From assembly GCA_009809945.1 (NCBI GenBank), contig WTPW01000996.1:178550-242549 (forward strand): 64,000 nucleotides of DNA. The letters run 5' to 3'. Under the pieces are notes generated by a model, which was not told the origin of the DNA, ran no database searches, and saw only the letters and a list, made by a program, of their open reading frames with translations. The first letter of the stretch is position 1; every line of letters begins with the position of its first letter. Positions 1 to 11,367 of the stretch are shown here, piece after piece. This DNA comes from Gigaspora margarita. Its lineage: Eukaryota > Glomeromycota > Glomeromycetes > Diversisporales > Gigasporaceae. The translations under genes and the position numbers were made by a program.

Positions 1-255
1 TTTTTTTCAGGGGTTTTTTTTGGTTTTTCATTTTTTTTTATAATAATATATAATAAAAATATGTAATAATATAATATATAATAATAATAAATAAATAATT
101 TTTATATTAAATTGCAAAAACTTGCAAATATTGATTATTTAATTTAAAATATAATATATAATAATAATAAATAAAAAAATAAAATTTATAATAAATTGCG
201 AAACCTTGCGAGCATGATTATGTGAATATAATAATTATTAATTGATATCATATTA

Positions 256-414
256 GATATATATCGATTACTATCACTATTGATAATAATCAGCAGGGGT
301 GTTGATTATCGATATATATTTGGTTAATCGATATATATCTAGTAGATATATATCGATTAACNNGATATATATNGATTACTATCACTATCGATAATAATCA
401 GCAGGGGTGTTGAT
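256..414. repeat. two-copy direct repeat in AT-rich DNA
   Basis: Two copies of a roughly 50-bp segment lie at 256-306 and 364-414, a period of 108 bp. Each contains a GATATATATCGATTACTATC start and an AATCAGCAGGGGTGTTGAT end. Undetermined bases lie at 362, 363 and 373. The surrounding 1-480 is low-complexity AT-rich DNA with many ATCGATATAT palindromes and no gene. Confidence 0.7.
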
Positions 415-482
415 CATTGATATATATCTTACCGGTTAGTAATCGATATATATCTATATATAAAATTTGCTGATGATATTTA

Positions 483-798
483 TATATAGGGCCTTTGCAG
501 TAGAAAGAGCTGATACTAGTTTATATACAATTTTGAAAAATCAAGTTTGTTTTGTTTAGATTGATTCGAGTTAATCAAAATTTTTGTAATTTGATTGGCT
601 AGTAATATTAGGTAATTCCATGATATACAAAATTCCCAAAAAATTTTTTTTAAATATCTTAATTTTTTATTATGCAAATCAATTTCTATTTATAATTAAA
701 AAATGTAGCCCATATCAAAATTTATTTGAATACAACAAAAACTTGATTTTTATTTTTGTGCAGTACTAGCCCTTTCTATAGCAAAGGTCCTATATAGT
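483..798. mobile_element. terminal-inverted-repeat element, about 315 bp
   Basis: The left end (TATATAGGGCCTTTGCAGTA) and the reverse complement of the right end (TATATAGGACCTTTGCTATA) pair over about 65 bp with mismatches, both continuing into AAAAATCAAGTTT. The centre has no coding potential. It looks like a non-autonomous DNA element, possibly TA-flanked. The short stretch after it (800-900) holds small ACTAGTAG palindromes. Confidence 0.65.
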
Positions 799-1133
799 AA
801 TGTAAGTTGGTAACTACTAGTAGAAATCTACTACTGGTATCTACTAGTAGATAACAGTAGATACTAGTAAAAATATGCTAAACTGGTAGAATTCACATTA
901 CTATTTTTATATTAACCAAGCTAACTAATTTAAAAAAAATTTATTTTTATCTAGATTTAAATTAGAGTACTAATATTTATTATCTAATATCTATTTACTA
1001 TAAAGGTTTACCCACCCCAGATAATAATTTAGTTAAATTTGATTGGCTAAAACTTTTATATAAGATAAGATTTGGCTTGACCCTTCTACCTTTTAAAAAA
1101 TTAACTAATAAATGTTAGTACTTTTACCAAATA

Positions 1134-1300
1134 CAGTCTTCTTCCTCTATAATTATGCTGTTTGTATTAAGAAAATTGGTGATTATAAAAGAGTATGATT
1201 ATATAGAAGTTTTTTTATAAGTTTTTTAATAATCTCAAAAATTAATGTGAACATATGGAGTTGTGATTATATAGGAGGGGATTATTGAGGAGGAAGACTG
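1134..1300. mobile_element. pogo-like miniature element (TA flanks)
   Basis: The ends are inverted repeats, CAGTCTTCTTCCTCTATAAT on the left and the complement of GAGGAGGAAGACTG on the right, flanked by TA at 1132-1133 and 1301-1302. A CAGT...CCTCTATA end plus a TA duplication resembles pogo/Tc1-type elements (from memory, the Emigrant/Lemi type). The element at 21134-22315 has closely related ends. It contains no gene; the short open frame starting near 1285 is chance. Confidence 0.75.
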
Positions 1301-1783
1301 TATTAATTTGCTTATATTTGTTTAATGTATATAAATCAATTTTTGTAGATTTTATTTTGATAAACTTGTCAGCTTCCAAATTTTGGCATAATCATACATA
1401 CAATATCTTCTACTTTTGTATTAATTCAAGAGTAAAAAGATATAATATAATTTTGCAAATTAGTTCAATTTATAAATTTTATATTTCCTTAAGATAGATT
1501 TAGATTTATTATACATAATCCTTTTTTGAGCAAGTTTGTTTACTTACTTTTTTTTAATTATTTTCAAAACTTCTTTACTTGCTATTTTAAATGACTTTCT
1601 TAACTTTGTAAAATATGAATTTGCCAAATTTGCTTCTGTTATTTGATTACCATTTTATATAATAGTCTCTAGTTCAAGAACAAAGACAAGAACAAGTGCA
1701 AGTGCAAAATCAAAAACAATTGTTTTGCAATAGATAAAAAAATATTTATATTAATAAAAAATAGTAAATGTATTAGCAAATGC

Positions 1784-2174
1784 AGTCAAACCTCTCTATA
1801 GTTATACTATTGAATACAAAAAGCCAGTGTTGTTATGGAACAGCTTTGGACAATGAATTTGGACAATTTTGAACAATTTTGGACAATTAAATAAAGTAAA
1901 ATTACTTAAAATTTTATTAAGATAACTTATTTAAATTTTAACTAAAATGTGTTCAGCATCTAAAAAAATATATAATTATATATTTTTTTAGATAGATTTA
2001 TTAATTATTAAAGCCTGGACAAGCTTTGAACAATCTTGGACATTTGGACAATTTTGGACATGAACAAGTCAAAAAAGGCTGTGGATAGCCAAAATGTACA
2101 ACACTTCAAAAAGCTATAATTATAATAAAGTATAGCTAATATAGAAGTATTTTTTATATATTTATAGATTATTA
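1784..2174. mobile_element. interrupted pogo-like miniature element
   Basis: CAGTCAAACCTCTCTATAGT at 1784 matches the pogo-like left end seen elsewhere in the window. The sequence is interrupted at 1825-2106 by a hAT-like element and resumes at 2115 with TATAATTATAATAAAG and ATATAGAAGTATTTT, which resembles the inside of the 1134-1300 element. A matching right end was not found, so the far end may be lost. Confidence 0.5.
1825..2106. mobile_element. hAT-like miniature element with perfect 8-bp duplication
   Basis: The element starts CAGTGTTG and ends CAACACTT, and is flanked by a perfect 8-bp duplication CAAAAAGC (1817-1824 and 2107-2114). Its interior carries many TTTGGACAATTTTGG repeats, recalling the GGACAT repeats of the hAT-like element at 47245-48180. 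It sits inside the pogo-like element that starts at 1784, so it is the younger of the two. Confidence 0.82.
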
Positions 2175-2251
2175 TAGTGCAAAATCCTTAAATCAGCAAC
2201 TAAAAACTAATAATTCTTCAAACTTATATAAAAAAATAAAAAATATAATTA

Positions 2252-2467
2252 GGTCACACAAACTAATAAAATTGGTTCTCATAACCTGGCCAGGTCACTT
2301 TTTTTGAAAAGTTAAAAATTTTTGTTATAATAAACCTTTTTTTAAAAAAAAAATTTATAAAAGTTTTTATATTAAAAAAATTTTTAAATATAACATTTTT
2401 TACCGCCGGCCGGGTCCTATTTGCTTGTCCCATGTTATGAGAACCAACTAATTTAATTTGCGTGGCC
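2252..2467. mobile_element. Harbinger/Tourist-like miniature element (TTA duplication)
   Basis: Inverted ends GGTCACACAAACTAATAAAA and the complement of AATTTAATTTGCGTGGCC continue into a shared TTGGTTCTCATAAC. TTA occurs on both sides (2249-2251 and 2468-2470). The homologous element at 43990-44356 supplies the empty site, confirming the boundaries and the TTA duplication. TTA targets are characteristic of the PIF/Harbinger superfamily. Confidence 0.78.
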
Positions 2468-2496
2468 TTAAATGAAATTTTTTTTCTATAAAAATA

Positions 2497-2689
2497 CAGT
2501 TAACCCCATACAATCACCACCCCTACAATTACATTATAATAAAACCTCTCTTTATATCACATTTTATTAAAACAATTTACTATTAAATTTAAAAAAAATA
2601 CTTCTATAAAAGCACAACCTCCTTATAAGCACTTTTTTTTAAAAAAGTACATATGTGATCAAATTGGTGATAGTAAAAAAGGTTGACTG
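2497..2689. mobile_element. pogo-like miniature element nested in host element
   Basis: CAGTTAACCCCATACAATCA at the left and AAAAGGTTGACTG at the right form inverted ends, with TA at 2495-2496 and 2690-2691. The related copy near 44 kb lacks this segment and reads straight across a single TA. Interior motifs such as AAAACCTCTCTTTATATCAC fit the other pogo-like elements of the window. Confidence 0.8.
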
Positions 2690-2923
2690 TATACAAACAA
2701 ACAAGCAGGACAAACTATATAGATTATTTTTTAATATAGCAAAATTTTACTGTGTTATTTCTTTTTAAAGTTACTAATAAAATCAAATTTGGCCACATAT
2801 ATATAAAAAACATAATAAAATTTTAAAAATATAATAAAATTTAAAAAAACTTAACAAAGTTTTAAAATATTAGCCAATTAAAATTTAGTATTTGTTCTTT
2901 TTAAAAAAAGTTTTTGGTTTAAG

Positions 2924-3069
2924 AGCCATGTCATTAATTACCTGATTATTTTTTATTAGAGGCCTACCCCTTCTCCCTCTTTAATATAGATTTGATCAGG
3001 TTCTATATATAATTTTAACATTTTTACCCCCTCCTCCCCTAAAAAATCATCTGATTTTTGTTACTCCCC
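2924..3069. mobile_element. third insertion in the 2.2-3.1 kb element
   Basis: This 146-bp segment is absent from the homologous element at 43990-44356. It is flanked by TAAG on both sides (2920-2923 and 3070-3073). Its start (CATGTCATTAATTACCTGAT) and C-rich middle resemble 4355-4515, which has CATGTCAGATATTAGCTGAG and runs of CCCCCTCCCCC, so the two may be one small family. The terminal repeats are weak and the superfamily is unknown. Confidence 0.55.
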
Positions 3070-3088
3070 TAAGGATTCTTGCACTGTA

Positions 3089-4534
3089 GTAAAAATTAAA
3101 TTATAATTATATTAATTTTGCAATTATAAAGGAGAATATTTCACTAAATATTTAAATGTTTTCTATTTTTAGAATTTTAGTCAGAATTTTGTCATTTAGA
3201 TTATCTATTAATTATTAATTTTTTCAGCAATTCTTGTAGTTTATAGTTTTATGTTAACATACCAACCAATAAAATTATATTATATCCAAAATGTTATCAA
3301 TATGATTAAGTTATTATGATTTAATACTTTTGATTAGTTATATAAGCCATGGTCAAAATATTAAGACTAATATATTAATAAGCAAGTTATAATCAAGAAT
3401 ATTATTACAATTTAAAATTTTTACAGTAAATTAATTATTTTACTAAAATTTTGTTAAGCTTGTATAATAAAATAGTTATTATTGTGAGATCAGCTGATTT
3501 TATTGCAGATTACTTGTGGTTTTTGTCTTTTATAATTAGCCTAGTGCTTTAGATTGAGCCTTTGTATTATATTTTTTGTTTTGTTGTAATGATATATAAT
3601 TTTAGCAAATTTAGATTTATAAATATTGGTAAATAGAACATAAAGTTTATAAGAGTTTTTTGTTCAGAAGGAGAGAGTTATTTTTTGTTTCACTATTGTT
3701 CGCCTTGGTAAAAGCTAGTTCTATATCTCTCCAACCCCTATTTTTAAGTGGCCTAGCATTAGTAGCGCCAGCTAGTTAATATATTGGATAGTTAAGGATC
3801 CACAAATATAGTAATAGTACAAAAATCTTGGCAGTTAATTTTGGGCTCTGTGGTTGCATGGGCAGTGCAAGGACTATTAGTAGCAATTTGTGGGCTCTGT
3901 GGCTGCAGTTGCAGTAGTAGTGTAAGGACCTAAAATAGATACTACAGGATGACACTCCAATTCTCTTTTTAGCTATGCTATATTTGCATATAATAACACA
4001 CATGTGCATTATTTGAAATTGCTAACAACTAATTTAATAGCAAGTTTTTTGGTTTGTCTCTTATTTTTGATAAGGTGCATAACTACAAAAAACATATACT
4101 AGTATATTCCCTTCTGCTATCAAGGTACCTACCTAGCAGTTTCACAACTTTTACTTTTTTTTTGCATTTGTTCCATTATGTGTTAACAACTAGGCTATCA
4201 TCCTAAAGACCAAAATTTGACCAATAACTATAGTCCAGGCAAGTACTCTTGGTTTAATAACTAACAATACTAACACTAATTGGAACTAATAGCCAAAATT
4301 ACCTCCTAATAATTTGAGACAAAAGCTGCCTCGATACTTACATATATAAGTCACAAGGGACATGTCAGATATTAGCTGAGATCAGTTTATTATAGAGCCC
4401 ACCCCCCTCCCCCCTCCTGAGAAATTTAGTTAGTCTGATTGGTTATATGTATATATTTAGACCTGAGATTTTGTCTACCTCCCCCCTACCCTACGATATC
4501 AGCTGATATCTGACACTTCCCCAACTGTTAATTC
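3089..4534. other. gene-free AT-rich stretch
   Basis: I see no supportable gene. The stretch holds a local duplication of GGGCTCTGTGGYTGCA at about 3843 and 3892 and, at 4355-4515, a pyrimidine-rich segment related to the insertion at 2924-3069. Confidence 0.6.
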
Positions 4535-5190
4535 ATTACAATTGTAATTAAGTCTTGTAACAAGATTTTTAACAATAAAAATCATGACTGTTAATTCTAA
4601 TGCAAACTAACCACTCATACTGTCATTGCAATAGCCTGTATGCTGAATCATGACGGAAATAATGACTGCAATTTGAATACACATTGACTCAACTATATGC
4701 TGTAATAGCAAATAATTTTACAGTAAATCCTGATAGAGATCAAAATTGTTAATTCCAATACAAACTAACTCAACACATACTGCGTGTACCACAATAGCTC
4801 ATAAGTTTCATACCAAAATTTTTTACATTCTGTCACCACGATATTTGCAACAAAATTTTTTAAAGCAAACATGATAGTAATTTCAATACAAAAACTAATT
4901 CAATCTTAATTGCATAATGTGCACCACAATCTTCATTATTTTACAGCAAAATTGTTTACAGTAAATCATAGTAAGCAACTGTAATTCCAACGCAAAATGT
5001 GTATCATTATAGCAAGTTTATAGCAAAATTTTTATAATAAATCATGATTGTATTACTATTATGATTCCAACACAACTTTAACTGCATACTGTTTATCACC
5101 ATAGTTTGTAATTTTTTGTAACAAATTTTTTTACAATAAATTATGATAGAATTATTTCAATACATATCGCATTAGTAATACAACTTAACA
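4535..5190. repeat. decayed tandem satellite, about 100-bp unit
   Basis: About six diverged tandem units, each roughly 95-115 bp, share in order CAGTAAATCATGAT, TAATTCCAATACAAACTAAC, a CATACTGCAT/CACCACAATAG block and ATAGCAAAATTTTT. Spacing varies through small indels. No open frame spans it, so this looks like an old satellite rather than a repeat-containing protein. Confidence 0.65.
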
Positions 5191-5227
5191 ATTACATGTA
5201 ATTTTACGTAAATTCCAGAAAATTAAA

Positions 5228-5423
5228 TGGGAATTTCTATTTTCAACCGGGTTAAAGTTACCTGATATATAATTTCCATTATATTATATAATACATCTAC
5301 TATAACAAACTAAAAAATCTAAAGATTGGTTAGTTAGTGGTTAGGGTAGATGAATTTTAATGATATTATATGAATTTATATTTTATAGTATAACTTTAAC
5401 CCGGATGAAAATAGAGTTTCCCA
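5228..5423. mobile_element. long-TIR miniature element, copy 1
   Basis: The inverted ends begin TGGGAATTTCTATTTTCAAC and TGGGAAACTCTATTTTCATC (right end complemented), both followed by CGGGTTAAAGTTA. A second copy lies inverted at 5948-6155. The inside carries GTTAGTGGTTAGGGTAGATG, a telomere-like motif. No clear target duplication is visible. Confidence 0.75.
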
Positions 5424-5947
5424 TCGAAATATTAGGATAGAATTCAGTGTAGGTAGTTTCTATAGAAAATTAGTGAAATTTTTGTTTTAAATTATTACTA
5501 CTTATTGCGGTAGATGTATTCTTGTAAATTAAAATTTTTCTTATATTTGCTAAAGAATTATATTACTCAAGCTTATTCATCAAAAGTAACAAAGCTCGAG
5601 CATTCTTAGATGAATTTTAAGTCACTTTATTTAAAGATTCATTATTATTTTTTTAATTTTTATAATTTCACCATACCACCAGCAATAACTATACTGGATT
5701 AACTAACTATGTGTTAGATTCAAGGATGTAAAATTATAGTAATTTTACATAGCTTTGAGTAATTTTGCGTAAAGATGTAAATTAAAATTTCATGTGGTTG
5801 TAATTTTTGAACACATGACATTTAATTTCTGAGAGGAGTTAAAATTCGAATCGTACATTAAAATCAAATGATGCAATAATACTGGCAGAACTTCTGTAAA
5901 TTTTAGTATTTTATGTATGACATATGAAAATTACATGAAATTTAATT

Positions 5948-6155
5948 TGGGAAGTTCTATTTTCACCTGGGTTAAAGTCACCCGATATATAATTTTTATT
6001 ATACTACATATATAATATAAATTTATATAATATTAAAATTCATCTACCCTAACTAATCTTTAGAAACTTTATTTTGTTATAGTAGTTTGTATTATATAAT
6101 ATAATGGAAATTATATATCGGGTGATTTTAACCAGAGCGAAAATAGAATTGCCCA
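5948..6155. mobile_element. long-TIR miniature element, copy 2 (inverted)
   Basis: The ends are TGGGAAGTTCTATTTTCACC and the complement of GCGAAAATAGAATTGCCCA, with the internal CATCTACCCTAACTAATC matching copy 1 (5228-5423) in reverse orientation. There is no gene inside. The 525 bp between the copies has nothing I recognise. Confidence 0.75.
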
Positions 6156-6285
6156 TATTTTGATACACAAAAATTATTTCGCATTTGCCCGATGTGGTTC
6201 TTGTTTATATTACAAAATAACCAATAGATTTGTATCTATTTGTTATTTTTTTTTTGTTTAGATTTCTTTTAATATTTCTATATTT

Positions 6286-6563
6286 GGGGATCCTTAAAGT
6301 GGGCGGATCACGTAACATGTCTTTCCGTAACATTAGATTTAGAGTCGCCTTGGGTTAGGGTTAGAAAGGACATATAGGTAAAATCATCTCCCCGACATTT
6401 TTTGTTAATGCTTCAAGAGGGGTTTAGACTACAGTTTTTTTTGCATTTCTCGCATTTTTCTCTTTTTTTTCGCTTGTTTTGCTTCGCCGGGCTGATTCGG
6501 GTTCATTAAATTTTATCAATTTGATTGGTTTATTTCACGTGATCTGCCCGCTTTAAGGAACCC
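6286..6563. mobile_element. hAT-like miniature element with perfect 8-bp duplication
   Basis: Inverted ends GGGGATCCTTAAAGTGGGCG and GGGTTCCTTAAAGCGGGCAG (right end complemented) run on to GATCACGT. The 8-bp duplication CTATATTT occurs at 6278-6285 and 6564-6571. It contains GGGTTAGGGTTAG near 6353. It is GC-richer than its surroundings and has no open frame of note. Confidence 0.78.
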
Positions 6564-6585
6564 CTATATTTTTTATATATTGTCA

Positions 6586-7235
6586 CGGTTAAAAATTTAA
6601 CCCGTGACTAAAATGCGAATCGGTAACACCAGAAGACTCCAGTGACCCAAGCCATTCGAAATTACAAGGCATTTTGGTTGTGGCGGAGGCTTGGAGGTAA
6701 TATTTGTTGTTTGTATGCAATGGGCGGAGGGACAGGTTATTGTTGTCCATATAAGCTAGTAATTGTTGGCCCTTGGTGTTGGTTCGCCATGAGTCATAGT
6801 CATCTTGGCTTGTAGTGATGACGTAGGAGGCTTTGTTTATTTTGGAGCATTAATGCTCACGCGCCAGAAGCACGAATGCTTCGAAGGCTTGGGGCATAGA
6901 AGCACGAATGCTTCAAAGCCTTGGAAGTATAAAATATAGCGAGGAATATGTTGCGCAGTAATTTATAGTAAATTAAAATGTATTTAAGGACCTTCATTTC
7001 GCGCTAATAAAGTTTTCTCAGACTTCGATGTCTTTAAATAAGTTTAATTAAAGTTTAAGAATCGATTTCTCACTAAGTTAAATTGTGTTAAAAGACTATT
7101 ACGAATTAATACATTATTTATTTTATTTTCTTTAACAATCTATCTAAAACACCACTATTAATACTTTTATTCCGCCCTTATACATTATTAATTACCTATA
7201 ATAATTATTATCCTTATCCTCGTATCACCCTTCTT
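6586..7235 (+). mobile_element. possible solo LTR (fossil)
   Basis: The segment opens with a TGTCACGG...CCGTGAC palindrome, is GC-richer than its flanks, has a TATA-like AGTATAAAATATAG at about 6927 followed by an AATAAAG about 80 bp on, and ends in an AT-rich part. That order resembles an LTR promoter and poly(A) region. Two copies of GAAGCACGAATGCTTC lie at about 6867 and 6901. No internal region, primer-binding site or second LTR is visible and I could not fix the right end or a target duplication. It could equally be another kind of repeat. Confidence 0.3.
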
Positions 7236-8150
7236 AAAAATCACGTATATAGATCAACCCATGTAATTATAGTGGCTGCATAGCCCTCGATTTGATCGAA
7301 TACATTGATCACCGGAATTAAATATAGAGACTTCGTGACTGTATATCACGTGCTTAATTGTCTAACACTTATTATTTATAGAATTCCCATTTACTATTGG
7401 AGCTAAAATTGCACTTATTAAGTAACGCTCTCCCAAAACAATAGTAACAATATGTGTAGTAGGACATTATGTTTTTAATAAAGCAAATCGTCAATGTCTT
7501 ATAGGTTTATGTTAAAAATCAATTTCTCAAATTCATTATTTTAAATCTATGAACTATTTTTAAATTCAAATTGTTTCTATTTGTGAATAAAGAAAAATAT
7601 TGATTATTACAAAGGTCATATATCCTTTAAATGTTCGATTTTTGGTAATATCCCTTAAGAGTGGTCATAATGCTTTTTTACAAGGCTGCGAAAGTCTTTT
7701 TATGAAGTAAGAAGTCATTAATGTCGTAATGACTGCGTTTGTTTTAATGCATTAGTGCAATGATTGCATCTTGTACGCGGTACAAGTTTATTGCTATGAG
7801 ATTTTGATTGTTTTGTTAGGAAATCAGACTTTGTGTTGATCAGCAATGTCAATAATTAATAAATATAATATTAGTATTATAACGAATGCTATTTGTAATC
7901 GAGTAATGATATAATTCATAAACTATTTTGATAATTTAATTTTTTAGAGCAGCACATTTAGACTACGATTGAACTCAGTTTCTCGAATATTATCGTTTTC
8001 TCACATAAATTTTTTGACTTTTTTTTTTTTTTACCATCCATTACTAATATCCTCTGTTCAACATTCACTTTGCCAATATTCAGATATTATGCCTAGCATG
8101 AAACTCTATAATGATTAATTTGATCATATTAGTTTTAGTAGAACATATGA
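7236..8150. other. gene-free stretch
   Basis: I found no supportable gene, RNA or well-formed repeat here, only moderately complex AT-rich DNA. Confidence 0.5.
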
Positions 8151-8152
8151 AC

Positions 8153-8296
8153 TACCGTAAACTGCCGTATAAACAGCCCCCCACATATCAGACCNCCCCC
8201 CCCCCCCTCATTTTTACTAATTATTTTCTTTTTTTTACTAATTAATTTTTTTGGTAGAATGTACCAGACCCGGGCTATATACGGCAGTTTACGGTA
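8153..8296. mobile_element. short TA-type miniature element, copy 1
   Basis: The ends TACCGTAAACTGCCGTATA and TACCGTAAACTGCCGTATAT (right end complemented) are nearly identical. The interior has a C-run (with an undetermined base at 8195) and a T-rich half. A sister copy in the same orientation is at 12462-12604. The terminal TA is shared with the flanks, fitting a TA target. It overlaps the edge of a meaningless open frame on the minus strand. Confidence 0.8.
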
Positions 8297-9207
8297 TTAT
8301 CGAGATGTTCAAATGTATTATCGAACTTGTTTATCACCGGCGAAATTACAGCTGATTTTATAAATTCTGTCAAAATGCCAAAATCGAATAAGCCATTTAT
8401 AAATGTATGCATCGTTACAAACCAATATCTAAGACTTATCAAATATGATACTTTCAAAACATATTCGTCGGAAAATAGTTGAAAAGAACTTAGAAAACTT
8501 GCAATTAGAGTAATTGCTGAACACTTGAGTGTTAGCAGGTCTTTTGTGGGTCGAGCTCTCAGACAATTCAAAAGTATGGCTGTGTTGAAGGATTATCATC
8601 ACTTTAAATAAACATTATACAGTAAAAACTTTACTTTGAACTTTATTATAATCATTAAGACATCGTCGGCAAATATTAATAAAATCTTGACCTCTTATTT
8701 AAATTTGTGTTGCATTTTTTTCGAACCAGTTTACAAACTACTGATCGTATTTAACCTTTTTTTATTAGTGCCTGCTCGTATATCATGGGATATTTCGTAT
8801 TAAAAAGGCAAATTTTCAAAAAAATTTTCATTTGATTTTTTGAATGGATATATATCAATAAACAAGTTTCTATACTATAAGTTGCCAAAGTTAATTCTAT
8901 AAGAAAAAGACTCACAATACGAATTGAAGTAAAAAATTTTGTTTGTATTTATAGATCATTTAAATTTAAAGAAGTTTATATGTTTATTAAGAAGTTAAAC
9001 TTATGTTCAAAACTTTTTTTGCTCAGTCTATTAATTGGGAAGAACAGTTTTTGGTATAAATATTTGTATCGTACATATTGGATAAGGCAAAAACTTAATT
9101 AAGGTATTGAAGAATTGATATTGCGAATGTAATATATCTTAATATTGATTGAACAATGTGCTGTAATAGTAACACAAATGTTTTTTATACTGATCACGCA
9201 CTAATCG
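8297..9207. other. gene-free stretch
   Basis: A 98-codon open frame on the minus strand begins inside the element at 8153-8296 and has no recognisable protein features, so it is not called. Nothing else stands out. Confidence 0.5.
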
Positions 9208-9208
9208 T

Positions 9209-9289
9209 ACCGAAATCAATAACTTATCGACTTCGGTCGAATAGACTTTTGCAAATTTTTTTTAGAAATTTATGAAAAACAGCTGTAAT
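9209..9289 (+). repeat. dispersed 80-bp repeat core, copy 1 of 3
   Basis: Shared blocks are AACTTATCGACTTCGGTCGA, ATAGACTTT and AGAAATTTATGAAAAACAGC. Related copies in the same orientation are at 39345-39425 and 48826-48892. It may be one end of a longer degraded element, since the flanks diverge. Confidence 0.6.
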
Positions 9290-9707
9290 TAACAGATTGA
9301 CTGTGTATATCGACAGATTTTACGATGTCACCTAGTTATATTCTAAATTTACATCCAATCAAATTATATTGAGCCGTAACTATTGAGTCTGCAACTATAT
9401 TAGCCAGAGATGCGTTTATTAAGTCAGAGTAAAGATTTCAAATACAAATCAGATCTCCGTAAATGCAACCCACTTTTTGTAATGACAATAAGAAAATTGA
9501 TTCATAGTGTTAAGTGCTCACATAATTGGCTTAGAGATTGAGTATACATTTTGGGAGACGTTGCATTTAAGGAGGTCTGATGCACACATTCACCATTACA
9601 AAACTTTCATTATAAAAATGTGTTATCAAATTACATCAAAATAAAGACACGAATATGATATATTCTAAAAATTAAATTTTAATTTTATTCGCACCATGAA
9701 TTTTTTG

Positions 9708-9822
9708 CTATTCGCACCATGGATTTTTGTTATTCGCACAATGGTACATATCATGACCAAAATTAGTTAGAGTTAGGGTAAAGGATTTTCATAATGTTAG
9801 TCACCATGGTGAGAATAGTAGC
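9708..9822. mobile_element. short TIR relic with telomere-like core
   Basis: GCTATTCGCACCATGG on the left pairs with the complement of ACCATGGTGAGAATAGTAGC. A partial extra copy of the left motif precedes it at about 9688. The inside holds GTTAGAGTTAGGGTAAAGG. Confidence 0.5.
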
Positions 9823-10008
9823 TCCCTTAATTTTTTTAATTAAAAATATTTGCCTAATTAGGTCGTTTTGTCAACAATTTATAAATTCTATAAATTCCAT
9901 CATTTTTAATTCATTCATAGATTTTTTAATAATTTAAAAATCTCAGAAGAAACAAAGAAATAAGAAATTTATTAAAATTTAACATAATATACAACCACTT
10001 TTTAAAAA

Positions 10009-10461
10009 ATGAGCTGTACTTGTGACCCTTGTTTAAGTTCATGTCCCATTGCAACTCCCCCTGGTGGTTGTGATTTCCGCACCACCAGCACAATCTACTA
10101 TACTTTTACTAGTACCTCTACTACATATACTACACGATATACCACCTATACTACCTATACTACAGCCACCCCAACTTATGCCATGTCTTCTCCACTTAAT
10201 GATCACTCTGCAATAATAGGCACATCTATTACACTCGGAGTTGTTAGTGGTATAATTCTTCCAATATGTATCGCTTTGATTTTTTATTATCGACGCTATG
10301 CAAAACTAGCTTTTCAATATCAAAACCCTGCTGCAATGACAACCCAATCAGAACAAATTTCAATGCAAAATTTTGCAAATGGAGCCAATAGAAATACACT
10401 TAACAATCAACGGAATCCAAATTCGGGAACATCAGCGGTATATTATCATTATCAAATGTGA
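10009..10461 (+). CDS. small single-pass membrane protein with Thr/Tyr-rich ectodomain
   Basis: This 150-residue single-exon frame has clearly biased, protein-like composition. Residues 1-21 are Cys/Pro-rich (five cysteines), about 24-60 are a Thr/Tyr/Ser-rich repeat built on TTYTT-like units, and about 67-91 form one hydrophobic helix with GxxxG-type spacing ending FYYRRYAK. About 92-150 is a Gln/Asn/Ser-rich tail. The positive residues after the helix imply an outside N-terminus and inside C-terminus. No ordinary signal peptide is visible, so an upstream exon may be missing or the helix may act as signal-anchor. The layout recalls fungal cell-surface sensor-type proteins, but no family is recognised and no function is claimed. 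Codon use is GC-richer than the flanks, supporting a real gene. Confidence 0.65.
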   Translation: MSCTCDPCLSSCPIATPPGGCDFRTTSTIYYTFTSTSTTYTTRYTTYTTYTTATPTYAMSSPLNDHSAIIGTSITLGVVSGIILPICIALIFYYRRYAKLAFQYQNPAAMTTQSEQISMQNFANGANRNTLNNQRNPNSGTSAVYYHYQM

Positions 10462-11328
10462 AAAAGGCTTTTGTGACTTTGAGAATGAAATTATTGTTTA
10501 GAGAATAGAATAATTAAGTTAAATAAGATAAATTAATAATAATGCTGAAGGATTTTTGCCTTTAACTTTTTAACGCTATCATGATTCGTCATTCTGATTA
10601 TTTCTACACTTTCCAAAAATAGAGAAATTGTCATATTTATCTAGATCTTGGTTTAATTTGAAGCATTTTCATATAAATAATATAAATTCAAATTTTAAAG
10701 AATTCATTATAGCCAGATACTATTATATCAGTATATCGGTTTAACTAGTGTTACATGTAAAAATTTTTGTAACTTTTTTTTCTATTTTATAAATACAATA
10801 CTTTAATTATATTTTTCTACTCTATTATTTCAAGATTTTATTAATGGGTCACCTATATTTATTCGAATCCGAATAATGAACTGTAGTTTCTATCTTAAAA
10901 ATACTGATGAAATGTTTCCTGCGTACATTTCTCGTTCAACTTTGCCAATTTTTAATGTTTACACCAGTTAGATATTCTTCGTAGTATAAATATATCCGAT
11001 ATAATCGAATTTTTATCTTCAAATTGCTTCAATACAAACCAGTGCTTCATTACAGTTCAATTTTTTTTTCTTTATTAATATTCAAATCTCTATCTAATTT
11101 TGCCTGACAAAATTTTAATTAATATATGAATATATTTACCTGATAAACTAATGATTAATCATTTTGACCAATGAATTTCAAAATATAGTTATCGCCCTTA
11201 CAATAGTCTTCTTTTGGATATACATATTCATACGTAGAACTTCCAAAAATATTACTGTTTGTGTACACATCAGTTCGCGTAACCGTACGTACTGTACTTG
11301 TACATACGTACGTACGTATATTACGCAC

Positions 11329-11367
<39 letters not shown>

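Larger units (their letters stand above)
2175..3086. mobile_element. TA-flanked element, GTGCAAGAATCC family, with three insertions
   Basis: The ends are TAGTGCAAAATCCTTAAATC on the left and the complement of AAGGATTCTTGCACTG on the right, with TA flanks at 2173-2174 and 3087-3088. A second copy in opposite orientation at 43990-44356 is about 367 bp and uninterrupted. Aligning the two shows three extra segments here: 2252-2467, 2497-2689 and 2924-3069. The family probably belongs to Tc1/mariner-like non-autonomous elements; no transposase is present. Confidence 0.8.

Noticed and set aside
8275-8571. 98-codon frame on the minus strand
   Set aside because: It overlaps the end of a miniature element, lacks recognisable features and has no supporting splice or composition signal.
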